Assembly: GCA_030448225.1 (NCBI GenBank)
Contig: JAUJNJ010000098.1
Coordinates: forward strand, 1-23,405
Direction of reading: 5' to 3'
Length of the DNA: 23,405 nt
Origin: Phycisphaerae bacterium
GTDB lineage: Bacteria > Planctomycetota > Phycisphaerae > Tepidisphaerales > Tepidisphaeraceae
The translations under genes and the position numbers were made by a program. The first letter of the stretch is position 1. Each line of letters opens with the position of its first letter. Below, in pieces: positions 1 through 8,033 of this stretch. The notes under the pieces were generated by a model that saw only the letters and a program-made list of their open reading frames with translations, was not told the origin of the DNA and did no database searches.

Positions 1-1
1 C

Positions 2-1891
2 CAACAGACCGGGTCGCACACCTTCACGGTCAAGGAGCCCGGCTGGCTCGACAACTCCAACAGCCTGTACGGCCTGCTCGGCGTCTGGTCCGGCGCCGAG
101 GCGGGGCTGGAGATCCCCACGTCGTACTGGCAGCAGGTCGCCGACCATTGGACGGGCGCGCAGGAGGCCGACGGCACGTGGCTCTACCGCGTGCGCGGCG
201 GGGGGCTGAACGTCGACGGCGGGCAGGAGCCGCCCGACCGCCACCGCGGCGCGTCGCGCTCGCCGCTGCCGATGACGGCGGCCGGGCTGGTGTCGTCGCT
301 CGTCGCGCGCGACCACCTGCTCGCCGCCCGCCGCGACACCGCCGTCGGACAGGACCCGTTCCCCCGCCCGATCAGCGCCGCGCTGAAGTGGTGGGAGCTC
401 GGCGACAACGCCGTGCGCGTCCCCGCCGACCAGAACTGGGGGTACACGCTCTACGGCGTCGAGCGCGTCGGGCTGGCGTCGGGCTTCAAGTACTTCGGCA
501 CCCACGACTGGTTCCGCCTGCTCGCCGCCGAGGCGCTGGCCAACCAGCGCGCTGGCGGCGGGTGGAGCCGCCCGAGCGGCGACGGCGACCACGCGCGGCT
601 GCCCGAGGACGAGCAGGTGATGGGCGACCGCCCGAACACGGCGTTCGCGCTGCTGTTCCTCGCCCGCGGCCGCCACCCGATCGTCATGAACAAGCTCCGC
701 TTCGACGGCGCCTGGGCCAACCGCCCGCGCGACCTCGCCGGCCTCACGCGCTTCGTATCGCGGCGGCTCGAGCGGCCGCTGAACTGGCAGGTCGTCGACC
801 TGAAGCACGACTGGTCCGACTGGACCGACGCGCCGATCCTCTACGTCGCCAGCCACGTCGCGCCGAAGTTCACCGACGCCGACTACGAAAAGTCCCGCGC
901 CTACGTCGCGGCCGGCGGGTTGATCTTCACGCAGGCCGACGACGACGCCGAGCCGTTCAACCGCTTCGTGGCCGCCGAGTTCGGCAACCGGGTGCTGCCG
1001 AAGTACGAGTACCAGGAGCTGGCGAAGGACCACCCGATCTACTCCAGCCTCTTCCCGATGGCCAGCCGCCCGACGCTGCGGGCGATCAGCAACGGCTCGC
1101 GCGTGCTGATGGTCCACTCGCCGCGTGACCTGAGCCGGCACTGGCAGCTGCGCGACGAGAAGTTCCGCCCCGACGCGTTCGAGCTGGCGACGAACCTGTT
1201 CGTCTACGCCGCCGGCCGGCGCGATTTGCGCAACCGCCTCGACTCGCCGTTCGTCCCCGCCCCCGCCGGACCGCCGCCGCTGAGGGCCGTGAAGGTCGCG
1301 CGCCTCGAGTACGCGAGCGACTGGGACCCCGAGCCGTACGCGTGGACGCGCTTCGCCCGGCTGCTGCAGTTCCGCACCGGCACCGGCGCCGACGTGAAGC
1401 CAACGCGGTGGGCCGACCTCAAGCCGGGCGACGCGCCGATCGCACACCTGACCGGCACGGTGAAGTACCGCGCGACCGACGCCGAGGTCGCGGCGCTGCG
1501 GGCGTACGTCGAGGCGGGCGGCGTCGTGCTGATCGACGCGTGCGGCGGGTCGGCCGCGTTCCACGACTCGGCCAAGGCCGCGATCGCCGCCGCGTTCCCA
1601 AACGTCCCGCTGGCGCGCGTGCCGGCCGGGCACCCGCTGCTGAGCGCCGGGCCGCCGGGCATGTCAGACCTGTCGACGCCCGCGCCGCGCCGCTACGCGA
1701 TCGACCGCGTGCCGAAGGAGGCGCAGGGGATCGAGATGCTGACGAGCGGCAAGGGCGCGGTGATCCTCTCCCGCCTCGACCTCACGTCCGGCCTCCTCGG
1801 CACCAACACCTGGCCGATCATCGGCCACGAGCCGAAGTACGCCGACGCGCTGCTGCAGAACGTCCTCTTCTGGACGCTCGACCGCCGCTGA
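2..1891 (+). CDS. DUF4159 domain protein with terpenoid-cyclase-like N-terminal part (5' end outside window)
   Basis: The frame is open from the left edge to the TGA at 1889-1891, so only the C-terminal 629 residues are present. About residues 1-250 resemble the prenyltransferase/squalene-oxidase alpha-toroid (SLYGLLGVWSGAEAG, HWTGAQEADGTW, WGYTLYGVERVGLASGFKYFG, DRPNTAFALLFLARG). Two copies of a DUF4159-like Rossmann/amidotransferase-type domain follow: one from about residue 258 (NWQVVDLKHDWSDWTDAPILY, then AYVAAGGLIFTQADDD) and one from about 431 (VKVARLEYASDWDPEPYAW, then YVEAGGVVLIDACGGSAAFHD). The protein probably acts at or outside the membrane, but its signal sequence lies outside the window. 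Function is unknown. In planctomycetes I recall DUF4159 proteins near BatA, vWA, DUF4175 and cyclase-like genes, all of which occur at 8.2-19.3 kb. It is unbroken here, unlike those genes. Family call is firm; role is inference. Confidence 0.9.
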   Translation, partial: QQTGSHTFTVKEPGWLDNSNSLYGLLGVWSGAEAGLEIPTSYWQQVADHWTGAQEADGTWLYRVRGGGLNVDGGQEPPDRHRGASRSPLPMTAAGLVSSLVARDHLLAARRDTAVGQDPFPRPISAALKWWELGDNAVRVPADQNWGYTLYGVERVGLASGFKYFGTHDWFRLLAAEALANQRAGGGWSRPSGDGDHARLPEDEQVMGDRPNTAFALLFLARGRHPIVMNKLRFDGAWANRPRDLAGLTRFVSRRLERPLNWQVVDLKHDWSDWTDAPILYVASHVAPKFTDADYEKSRAYVAAGGLIFTQADDDAEPFNRFVAAEFGNRVLPKYEYQELAKDHPIYSSLFPMASRPTLRAISNGSRVLMVHSPRDLSRHWQLRDEKFRPDAFELATNLFVYAAGRRDLRNRLDSPFVPAPAGPPPLRAVKVARLEYASDWDPEPYAWTRFARLLQFRTGTGADVKPTRWADLKPGDAPIAHLTGTVKYRATDAEVAALRAYVEAGGVVLIDACGGSAAFHDSAKAAIAAAFPNVPLARVPAGHPLLSAGPPGMSDLSTPAPRRYAIDRVPKEAQGIEMLTSGKGAVILSRLDLTSGLLGTNTWPIIGHEPKYADALLQNVLFWTLDRR

Positions 1892-1903
1892 TAAAGGCGA
1901 GAA

Positions 1904-1932
1904 CGCGAACCAAAGATTTCAAAGAGTTCGCG
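1904..1932. terminator. Possible weak hairpin after the DUF4159 gene
   Basis: CGCGAAC at 1904-1910 pairs with GTTCGCG at 1926-1932 around a 15-nt loop, 13 bases after the stop codon. There is no T-run, so a terminator role is only suggested. It may instead be a degenerate arm of the repeat that ends at 2125. Confidence 0.25.
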
Positions 1933-2077
1933 GATGAACACCCCGGGGCGCTGACCGGCCCGCGGCACGGCGGCGGGTCGTCCGCGCGGTGCCGGTGCTC
2001 GACGTGCCGGACCGACGCGCGCTCTTCCCCACATCGTCCCTTGCTGGGCACCTCTAATGTTCGCCCGTTGATTACTC

Positions 2078-2125
2078 TCCGTGCCTCCGTGCCTCCGTGC
2101 CTCCGTGCCTTCGTGCCTTCGTGCC
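2078..2125. repeat. Period-8 intergenic array (TCCGTGCC)n
   Basis: Six back-to-back 8-mers: four TCCGTGCC followed by two TTCGTGCC, ending 39 bases before the next gene. The unit matches, apart from one base, the GTCTCCGT/ACGGAGAC unit of the inverted repeat at 10543-10709, so both belong to one family. No opposing arm was found in the 186 bases upstream, so this copy looks one-armed. The rest of the 1892-2164 intergenic stretch shows no gene. Frames read through the array give PPCLRASVP-type peptides, which are translation of the repeat and not real protein. Confidence 0.8.
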
Positions 2126-2164
2126 TCATGGTCCAATCCCGCAGCCGACTTTAAGATCATCGAC

Positions 2165-3577
2165 ATGGACCCCGACGACCCGCGCCTCGTCCGTGACGGC
2201 CGCCCGCTGCGGGCGTGGCTGCCCGACTTGCTCGACGCCGACCGCGCCGTCCGCCGCCGGGCGGAGAACGCCGTCAGCGCCATCTATTGGGGCGCGCCGG
2301 TCGCCGACGCGGAGATGCACCAGCACATGCCCCCGGACCTCGCCGCGTACCAGAAGGAGTTCGGCGACGCCGTCGGCCGCCTGCTGGCCGACCCGTCGTT
2401 CCGGGGCTCGACGTTTGTCATCCTGGCCCTGCAACGGATGAAGGACGAAGCGGCCCGACGGGAGGTGGTGAGCGGCCTTGAGGAGCGCCTGTTCGACGCC
2501 GACCCGCCGCTCAGCCCCGAGGCCGAGGCGGAACTGACGAAGCAGGTTCGCGAGGCGTACGCGGAGGACAACGAGGGGAAACTGCCGAACAGCATGGGCC
2601 CGCACGCGCTGCACGTCGTGATGGGGCACGCGGGGCCGATCCTGCTGGGTATGCCCGACGTCGTGCGGGATGCCCTTCGTGACGTGGCCTGCTCCGGCCC
2701 GGTCGCCAAGGCGTTGGGGCACCTCGGCGCGGCGGCCGTCGCGTTCGCGCCCGACCTGCTCATGCCGCCGCCGGGGCGTGCGTCGGCGGAGACGGGGCAT
2801 GAGATTCTCGACTCGGACGCGCTGGCTTCGGTCGGCCGTCACGACGACCGGGCGGTGCGGGAATTGATCGAACGGGTGAAGCACGAGAAGTCGAGCGCCG
2901 CGTTCGACACCGCCTCGACCCTGGGGAAAATGGGCCCGGCGGCCGCGGTGCGCGTGCCGACGCTCGTGGCGGAACTGATGCCGCTGTTCGACGACCGGGA
3001 CCGCGCCGGCTACGCCATCCGCGCCCTCGCCCCGATCACGCCCGACCGGCGCGACGTGTTCGACCGCGTGCTCGCCGCCGCCCGCGCCAAGCCGCCGGAC
3101 ATCCAACACCTGCCGGATCACCCCGACCACCCCTACGACGCCACAATGTGGCACCGCGGCCAGGCCATCGAAGCCCTCGCCCACTTCCGCCGGTTCGCGG
3201 CCGAAGCCGTGCCCGTCCTCGCCGACGCGCTCGACACGTTTCAGGAGTACGACCCCGACTGGACCTACGGCGACGGCGACCACGGCCGGGTCCTGCACGC
3301 GCTGTCGGCGCTCATCCCCGCCTCCGCGGCGGCAGTGCCGGCGCTGCTGCGGCACCTCCGCGGGGCCGACGGCGAAACCGCGACGGGAATCATCCGCCTC
3401 CTCGGCCGGATCGGCCCCGCCGCCCGCGAGGCCCTGCCCGCCCTGCGCCAACTCGAAGCGGAAGAGCCGAAGGAGGAGGGCGATCTTCCGTCGTCCGACC
3501 CGCCGGAGGAGTGGGACGTGCTGCCGTGGGCGATCTACCAGATCGACCCGGCGGCGTGGTCCGCCCCGCGCGAGTAG
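2165..3577 (+). CDS. HEAT-repeat-like protein of unknown function
   Basis: Predicted 470 residues starting at the ATG in ATCGACATGGAC. The frame is open further upstream, but that part only translates the period-8 repeat, so this ATG is preferred. No clear Shine-Dalgarno is seen. The protein is built of alanine- and leucine-rich helical pairs such as LLDADRAVRRRAENAVSAIYW, DDRAVRELIERVKHEKSSAAF, ALAHFRRFAAEAVPVLADAL and IIRLLGRIGPAAREALPAL, which fits HEAT/PBS-lyase-type repeats. There is no signal peptide or membrane segment, so a cytoplasmic scaffold is likely. The segment WDVLPWAIYQIDPAAW closes the last repeat near the C-terminus. It converges on the minus-strand membrane-protein gene, with a hairpin between them. 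No partner can be named from context. Confidence 0.85.
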   Translation: MDPDDPRLVRDGRPLRAWLPDLLDADRAVRRRAENAVSAIYWGAPVADAEMHQHMPPDLAAYQKEFGDAVGRLLADPSFRGSTFVILALQRMKDEAARREVVSGLEERLFDADPPLSPEAEAELTKQVREAYAEDNEGKLPNSMGPHALHVVMGHAGPILLGMPDVVRDALRDVACSGPVAKALGHLGAAAVAFAPDLLMPPPGRASAETGHEILDSDALASVGRHDDRAVRELIERVKHEKSSAAFDTASTLGKMGPAAAVRVPTLVAELMPLFDDRDRAGYAIRALAPITPDRRDVFDRVLAAARAKPPDIQHLPDHPDHPYDATMWHRGQAIEALAHFRRFAAEAVPVLADALDTFQEYDPDWTYGDGDHGRVLHALSALIPASAAAVPALLRHLRGADGETATGIIRLLGRIGPAAREALPALRQLEAEEPKEEGDLPSSDPPEEWDVLPWAIYQIDPAAWSAPRE

Positions 3578-3626
3578 CGGGTGACGCATAACCGCGACGA
3601 CGCCCGTGCACATCTGCGCACACGCA

Positions 3627-3672
3627 CCCTCACCGCTGCCCTCTCCCGGCGTACCGGGGGGGGGAGGGTGAG
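3627..3672. terminator. Hairpin between convergent genes, probable bidirectional terminator
   Basis: CCCTCACC near 3627 pairs with GGGTGAG ending near 3672. Inside it, CCTCTCCCGG pairs imperfectly with CCGGGGGGGGAGG around a short GCGTA-type loop. It lies between the stop at 3577 (plus) and the stop at 3703 (minus), the expected place for a shared terminator. No U-tract is present. A related hairpin is at 8003-8033. Confidence 0.5.
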
Positions 3673-3702
3673 CCTTCTGATTTGTGGCACACGACGGGAA
3701 GC

Positions 3703-4053
3703 TCAGTCGATTTCTCGCGCGCGGCGCGGGACAACGAACCGCCTGAAGAGAAAGACCGTCACCCAGAGGGGCGGCAGCCAAAGCGTGAGAAGCACGACCA
3801 GGGAGTAATACAAGTAGTAGCGCCCGGCGGTGAGGCCGTACAGATACGTGGTCCTCGGCGGCAAGACACCGTAATGCGTGACAGCGACCAGCGGCGTCCC
3901 CCACCCCATCCGCTGTGCGATGAATGCCGCGGCACCGACAACAAGTGCGGTCGCGGCCAGAGCCGTGAACCCATGCCAGACGACACGCCACGGTCGCGGC
4001 CGTGACGGGGTCGGCTCGTAGTCCAACTGAGGCGGGCGTACCGGCGGCTGCAT
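3703..4053 (-). CDS. Small membrane protein with two predicted helices
   Basis: Predicted 116 residues. A proline-rich cytoplasmic-type N-terminus (about 1-22) precedes a hydrophobic helix at about 27-47 (FTALAATALVVGAAAFIA) and another at about 80-103 (YLYYSLVVLLTLWLPPLWVT), followed by a basic tail RRFVVPRRAREID. The hydrophobic pattern and positive flanks support a real inner-membrane protein. No family is recognised. It lies 214 bases downstream of the M23-fold lipoprotein gene on the same strand, with a perfect 8-bp hairpin between them, so it may be transcribed separately. The ribosome-binding site is weak. Confidence 0.7.
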   Translation of the reverse strand: MQPPVRPPQLDYEPTPSRPRPWRVVWHGFTALAATALVVGAAAFIAQRMGWGTPLVAVTHYGVLPPRTTYLYGLTAGRYYLYYSLVVLLTLWLPPLWVTVFLFRRFVVPRRAREID

Positions 4054-4112
4054 GACTACGACTATCCCGGGCGCGCAAGCGCCAGATCACGTGACCCGGC
4101 CGCGTGCGGGTA

Positions 4113-4138
4113 TGGCGACACGGGCTGCGCTGTCGCCA
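4113..4138. terminator. Perfect 8-bp hairpin between two minus-strand genes
   Basis: TGGCGACA (4113-4120) and TGTCGCCA (4131-4138) are exact complements around a 10-nt loop. It lies 130 bases beyond the end of the lipoprotein gene. A terminator role is plausible, though no T-run follows on the minus strand. The remainder of 4054-4267 shows nothing else convincing. Confidence 0.4.
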
Positions 4139-4267
4139 CCACTCAGCGACGTCGGCTGGTCGGCGTCGCGCGAGATCCCTGAGCCCCGCGCGGAACGCCG
4201 ATGCGGGTCGGCCCTAGGTGTCGGCGTCGGCGGTGCGTGCGGCGCGGGGCGCCCGCGCCTCACGACC

Positions 4268-6175
4268 TCACTGCGCGTCGGGGATCACTTCCAGCACGGC
4301 CGTCGCGTCGAGCGTGCCGCGGGCTTCGGCGCCGCCGCCGACGATGGCAGGGTGGAACTCGAAGTCGAAGGTCTGGTGCTCGGCGAGGCGGCCCTCGAAG
4401 GTCTGGTCGAATTTAGTTGGGCCCTTGCCCGAGGCGGCGGCGCGCTTCAGGTCGCCGTCGACGGGCCGCGGCGATTCGCCGCCGTCGCCGACCGCCTGGA
4501 ACCGCGCGTCGACGCGGTACTGGGCGGCGTCGCTCACGTCGTAGCGGATCGTCAGGCGGTAGGCGGCCGGGCGGGTGGTGCGGAACCGCACGCGGCCGTT
4601 GCCGCTCACGGTGGCCGCGGCGCCCTCGGGGTGCGTCGGGGCGCGGGGGCCGGCGTCGACGGCGGCCGCGGCGTCGGCGTCGTACTCGAAGCGGAACCGC
4701 CGGCCGTCGACGACCGTCACCACCGCGCCGGTCGCGTCGCCGGTGTACGTCAGCCCGGCGTCCTTGGCGCGGGCGCGGGTGGCGAACGGGCGGCGGACGT
4801 TGTCGGCGGCGGTGCCGCGCAACTCGACCGACTGCGTCTCGACGTCGAGGTCCGGCGCCGCCACGATCGCGCTCGACCGCATCCCCGCCACGAGGTGCTC
4901 GACGAGCACGCCGCTGTAGCAGTCGCTCGGGTCGGCCTTGGCGACCGCGCCGGCGGGCCGGCCGCCGGGGACGAACTCCAGGTGCAACTCGTTGCCGCCC
5001 GCCTCGCCGCCGCTGTTTCCCTCGCCGCCCTCGCCGCCGCCGACGCGGGCAATCACGTCGCCGCGCGTCACGCGCTGGCCGGGGCGGGCGCCGACCTGGT
5101 CGGGGGCGAGGGTGGCGTAGAGCGTGAACGGCGCCGCGTCGCGGCGGCCGTGCGCGACGATGACGTAGCGCCCCCAGCCGACGGGCTCGCCGTCGCGGTT
5201 GGTCTGCGCGCCGGCGGCGAGCACGCGGCCGTCGGCGACGGCGAGCACCTCGCGGCCGGCGTCGCCGAGGGCGGCGTCGGGCGCGTAGTCGGTGCCGGGG
5301 TGGAAGCGGGCCACGCCGCCCGCGTCGGTCGGGCCGAATGGCGTCGTGCGCGTGAACTTGCCCCGCAGCGGCGGCCCGAGCGGGAGGTCGCACCCGCCGC
5401 CCGCGCCGGCCGCCTCGGCCGACGGCGCGGCGGCCGCGGTGCCGACCGTCGTCGTCGGCGACGTCGCGCCGCCCGCGTCGTCCGATGACGCGTCGGCCGG
5501 GTCCTCTCCGGCGTCGGTCAGCGCGAGCCTCAACACCGCGGCCACGGCGTCGCCGCCGGCGCCGGGGTTGGCCTCGGAGAAGAAGGCCGGCGGCACCGAC
5601 ACGCGGAGCGACCCGCCGCGCGGGTCGTACGTGCCGGGGAGTGGCTCGAGCGTGACGAGGCGGCCCGCGTCGCCGCCCGCGTCGTCGCCGCCGCCGCCGC
5701 CGCTCGTCCAGACGTTGCGGCCGAACACGCGGAGGGCGGACGCGTCGATCGCCGGGTCGGCCGCGGCCATGCGGCGCCACTTGCGGGGCAGCACCACCTC
5801 GACCTCGATCGGCGCGTTCGGCTGGCCGGCGGCGGCGTTCACGCGGTACTCGTAGGGGAGCGGGCGGCGCACGCCGAACAGCACGGCGGCGTCGCCGAAC
5901 GACTCGACCGCGTTGGCGGCCGCCGCGCGCACGAGCGTGACGTCGGTGGGGCCGTCGAACGCGCCGGCCGGCACGTCGACCGAGCCGACGTCGTCGACGC
6001 GCACGGTGCCGCCGGTCGTGCGGATCGTGCTAGTCGCCCGCGCGCGCTCGGCGCCGGTGTCGCCCCCGCCGCCGCGGCTTTCGCGGCCCATGCCCATGCC
6101 GGAGCACCCCAGGAGCATCGCGCCGCAGACCGCGGCCGCCGTCGTCGCCACGAAAACCACGCGTGGAGTGGACAT
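4268..6175 (-). CDS. Lipoprotein with ZU5-like segment and degenerate M23 peptidase fold
   Basis: Predicted 635 residues. The start at 6175 is supported by AGAAGGA about 10 bases upstream and an immediate lipoprotein signal with lipobox LLGC, Cys24. Residues about 55-85 (GGTVRV, then VDVPAGAF) look like the ZU5-type strand pattern. Residues about 265-405 have the M23/LytM layout: FHPGTDYAP gives H292 and D296, VGWGRYVIVAHG is the central strand, GARPGQRVTRGDVIARVG is the usual lysine/glycine turn, and ELHLEF gives H398, matching the third zinc ligand. The two catalytic histidines of active M23 enzymes are replaced: LYATL (Thr355) stands for LYxHL, and Glu396 stands for the first His of HLH. 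A zinc site without hydrolysis is therefore likely, as in regulatory LytM proteins. The last 200 residues are beta-rich and unrecognised. It probably sits on the outer or inner membrane facing the periplasm. Low-complexity Gly/Ala/Asp linkers separate the parts. Confidence 0.85.
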   Translation of the reverse strand: MSTPRVVFVATTAAAVCGAMLLGCSGMGMGRESRGGGGDTGAERARATSTIRTTGGTVRVDDVGSVDVPAGAFDGPTDVTLVRAAAANAVESFGDAAVLFGVRRPLPYEYRVNAAAGQPNAPIEVEVVLPRKWRRMAAADPAIDASALRVFGRNVWTSGGGGGDDAGGDAGRLVTLEPLPGTYDPRGGSLRVSVPPAFFSEANPGAGGDAVAAVLRLALTDAGEDPADASSDDAGGATSPTTTVGTAAAAPSAEAAGAGGGCDLPLGPPLRGKFTRTTPFGPTDAGGVARFHPGTDYAPDAALGDAGREVLAVADGRVLAAGAQTNRDGEPVGWGRYVIVAHGRRDAAPFTLYATLAPDQVGARPGQRVTRGDVIARVGGGEGGEGNSGGEAGGNELHLEFVPGGRPAGAVAKADPSDCYSGVLVEHLVAGMRSSAIVAAPDLDVETQSVELRGTAADNVRRPFATRARAKDAGLTYTGDATGAVVTVVDGRRFRFEYDADAAAAVDAGPRAPTHPEGAAATVSGNGRVRFRTTRPAAYRLTIRYDVSDAAQYRVDARFQAVGDGGESPRPVDGDLKRAAASGKGPTKFDQTFEGRLAEHQTFDFEFHPAIVGGGAEARGTLDATAVLEVIPDAQ

Positions 6176-6585
6176 GATCGCCCGTCCTTCTGAGTTGGCC
6201 GTTCGAGGTCGTGCGCCCGCCGGCGAGACGCGCCGGGGACGCCGACTATTAGACCGGACGGCCGCGCCGGCGGCAATCGGGTAGATCGGACGCGTCACCG
6301 GTCGCGGGTACGGGCGGGGGATGGGTAAGCGCGCGAAGCCGGGTGCCCGAGTCTCCGCTGAAAGCGACGACGTCGGGCTTGGCTCGTATGGGCCGAAGGG
6401 TCCACCGGTCGCGCAGGCCGAGGAGAGTGGCTGCGACGTCGGCGCGCGGATCTTCGGGGCCCCATCGGTTGCCGCGCGAGGGCGAAGGAGCGGCCTTAAT
6501 CGGGCGGTCGCGCGCTTCGGAGGCGTCGGACGGGAGCGGCACGCGCGGGCCGAGGCGACGCTCACCTCCGCCCGCACGCGGCGCG

Positions 6586-6591
6586 TATAAT
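6586..6591 (+). promoter_or_regulatory. Candidate -10 element TATAAT
   Basis: An exact TATAAT in a region of about 70% GC, in the 660-base divergent space (6176-6835) between the lipoprotein gene and the SGNH hydrolase gene. No good TTGACA lies 17 bases upstream. It could drive the SGNH gene with a long leader, or the short frame at 6599. Apart from that short frame and this site I see no other feature in the 660 bases. Confidence 0.3.
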
Positions 6592-6598
6592 TGCGACG

Positions 6599-6721
6599 AT
6601 GCGGGAGAGCCTCAGGTGTGTGGCGTGTGACGCCGGGCGGCACAGTCGCGGGAAGCGAGGGCGACTCGGGATATGGAGACGCGAAACGGGCGTGGTGATG
6701 CCGCGGACGAATCCGGGTTGA
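6599..6721 (+). CDS. Possible 40-residue leaderless small ORF
   Basis: An ATG lies 7 bases after the TATAAT at 6586-6591, the spacing expected of a leaderless transcript. The 40-residue product is basic and carries a single CVAC pair (CxxC). It has no hydrophobic segment and no recognised family. A chance frame in GC-rich DNA is the main alternative, since codon use is not distinctive at this length. Confidence 0.18.
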   Translation: MRESLRCVACDAGRHSRGKRGRLGIWRRETGVVMPRTNPG

Positions 6722-6835
6722 TCCCGCTCGACCCGGCATAACACGCGACGGCGGCCAAACCGCAAGTGGCTACGGCGCCGCGCCCCGCCGGGTGCGCGAG
6801 GCGAGTTTATTCGACATGCTTGCTACAGGAGTTCG

Positions 6836-7876
6836 ATGCCCGTTCGTCATGTGACAGGGTCGTCCGCGCCGGGCGTTGAGGCGCTGGAGCGGCGCACGCT
6901 GTTCGCCGCCGCCGCGGCGCCGGTCGTGGGGGTCGGCGTGATCGGGGACAGTTACGCGGACGAGTACGCGTTCTACCCGCCGAACCGCGCGTCGGCGCGG
7001 AACTTCGTGGAGCAACTGGCGGAGGACCGGGCGTTGAACTTCGGCGCGTACGACGCCGTAAACTCCCGCCCCGAGCCGCGGAACGCCGGGTTCGCGTTCG
7101 ACTGGGCTCGCAGCGGCGCGACGTCCGCCGACGTGATCGCGCAGGGGCAGCACACGGGCCTGGCGGCGCAGGCGGCGGCGGGGGAGGTGTCGCACGCGCT
7201 GGTGTTCGTCGGCGGCAACGACCTGATCGGCGCCCTCGCCGCGCCCGGCCCCGAGGCCGCGCTGCGGGCGGCGGTGCCGGCGGTCGCGTCGAACCTGCGG
7301 GCCGTGGTCGACACGCTCCTGGCCGCGGCGCCGGACCTGAAGGTCGTGGTCGCGACGGTGCCGCCGGTGGGCGTCCTGCCGGCCGCGCGGGGGGCGGCGG
7401 CGCTGGGGGCGGTGTCGGACGCCGCGCTCGTCGCGGCCGACGCCGCGGCCGACGCGATCAACGAGCAGGTTCGCGCGATCGACCGGGAACATCGCCGCGT
7501 CGCCGTCGCCGACGTGACGAGCCTGATCCGCCGCGCGACTGCCAAGCGGCGGTTCCGCGTCGGCCCCGTCGCGCTCGACCGCACGCGGCCGTCCGACGCG
7601 CCCGACCACCTGTTCCTCGCCGACGGCGTCCACGCCGGCACGGTCGGCCAGGGGTTGCTCGCCAACACGTTCGTCCGCGTGCTGAACCGCGCGTTCCGCG
7701 CCCGCGTCAAGCCGCTGACGAACCGGGAGATATTGGACAACGCCGGGCTCCTCGAGCCCCCCGATCGCGCGGCGTTGACGACGGCCGTCACCCGACCCCC
7801 GCCGATGCCGGCACCGACCGCCGCCGTCGCGGGCGTCGCCACTGCCGCGGGGGGCGATTCGATACCCATGATCTAA
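6836..7876 (+). CDS. Secreted SGNH/GDSL-type hydrolase
   Basis: Predicted 346 residues. The start is fixed by AGGAG five bases before the ATG. The N-terminus carries VEALERRTLFAAAA, resembling the planctomycete LEPR-XLL export/sorting segment, so an extracytoplasmic location is likely. SGNH signature blocks are in order: VIGDSY (Ser39, nucleophile), VFVGGNDL (Asn128, oxyanion hole), and LADGVHAG (Asp263 and His266, completing the DxxH motif). The family contains esterases, lipases and carbohydrate deacetylases; the substrate cannot be told. The last 35 residues are Pro/Ala-rich and probably a linker or tail. The gene stands alone between the divergent lipoprotein gene and the BatA gene. The hydrolase call is firm; the LEPR reading is moderately sure. 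Confidence 0.88.
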   Translation: MPVRHVTGSSAPGVEALERRTLFAAAAAPVVGVGVIGDSYADEYAFYPPNRASARNFVEQLAEDRALNFGAYDAVNSRPEPRNAGFAFDWARSGATSADVIAQGQHTGLAAQAAAGEVSHALVFVGGNDLIGALAAPGPEAALRAAVPAVASNLRAVVDTLLAAAPDLKVVVATVPPVGVLPAARGAAALGAVSDAALVAADAAADAINEQVRAIDREHRRVAVADVTSLIRRATAKRRFRVGPVALDRTRPSDAPDHLFLADGVHAGTVGQGLLANTFVRVLNRAFRARVKPLTNREILDNAGLLEPPDRAALTTAVTRPPPMPAPTAAVAGVATAAGGDSIPMI

Positions 7877-8002
7877 CCCGCGCCGACACCGACTGCCGAA
7901 TCGCGCTACGGCGCATTCGGGGCTGACGAGTCAGGGTTAGGGGCGTGCCGTCGCGGCCGTCTCAGTACAGGGGTCGACGTCAGCGCGAGGCCGCTCACGC
8001 CC

Positions 8003-8033
8003 GCCCTCTCTGCCGAGTACCGGGGGGAAGGGA
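8003..8033. repeat. Hairpin related to that at 3627-3672
   Basis: GCCCTCTCTGCCGAGTACC followed by GGGGGGAAGGG forms an imperfect stem of the same CCCTCTCC-GNGTACCGGG type found between the convergent genes at 3.6 kb. It lies 126 bases after the SGNH gene and could end its transcript. The rest of 7877-8247 (371 bases) shows no gene and no clear promoter. Confidence 0.4.

Noticed and set aside
2078..2125. CRISPR-like array
   Set aside because: The units are 8 bp with no spacers, and no cas gene is present.
2126..4090. A 654-codon minus-strand frame across the HEAT-like gene
   Set aside because: Its composition is that of antisense GC-rich DNA, and it overlaps the convergent membrane-protein gene in another frame.
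4087..4096. TCACGTGA palindrome as an operator
   Set aside because: A single 8-bp palindrome without a partner site or a regulator nearby is expected by chance.
4052..5488. A 478-codon plus-strand open frame
   Set aside because: It is antisense to the M23-fold lipoprotein, which has a lipobox, a ribosome-binding site and family motifs.
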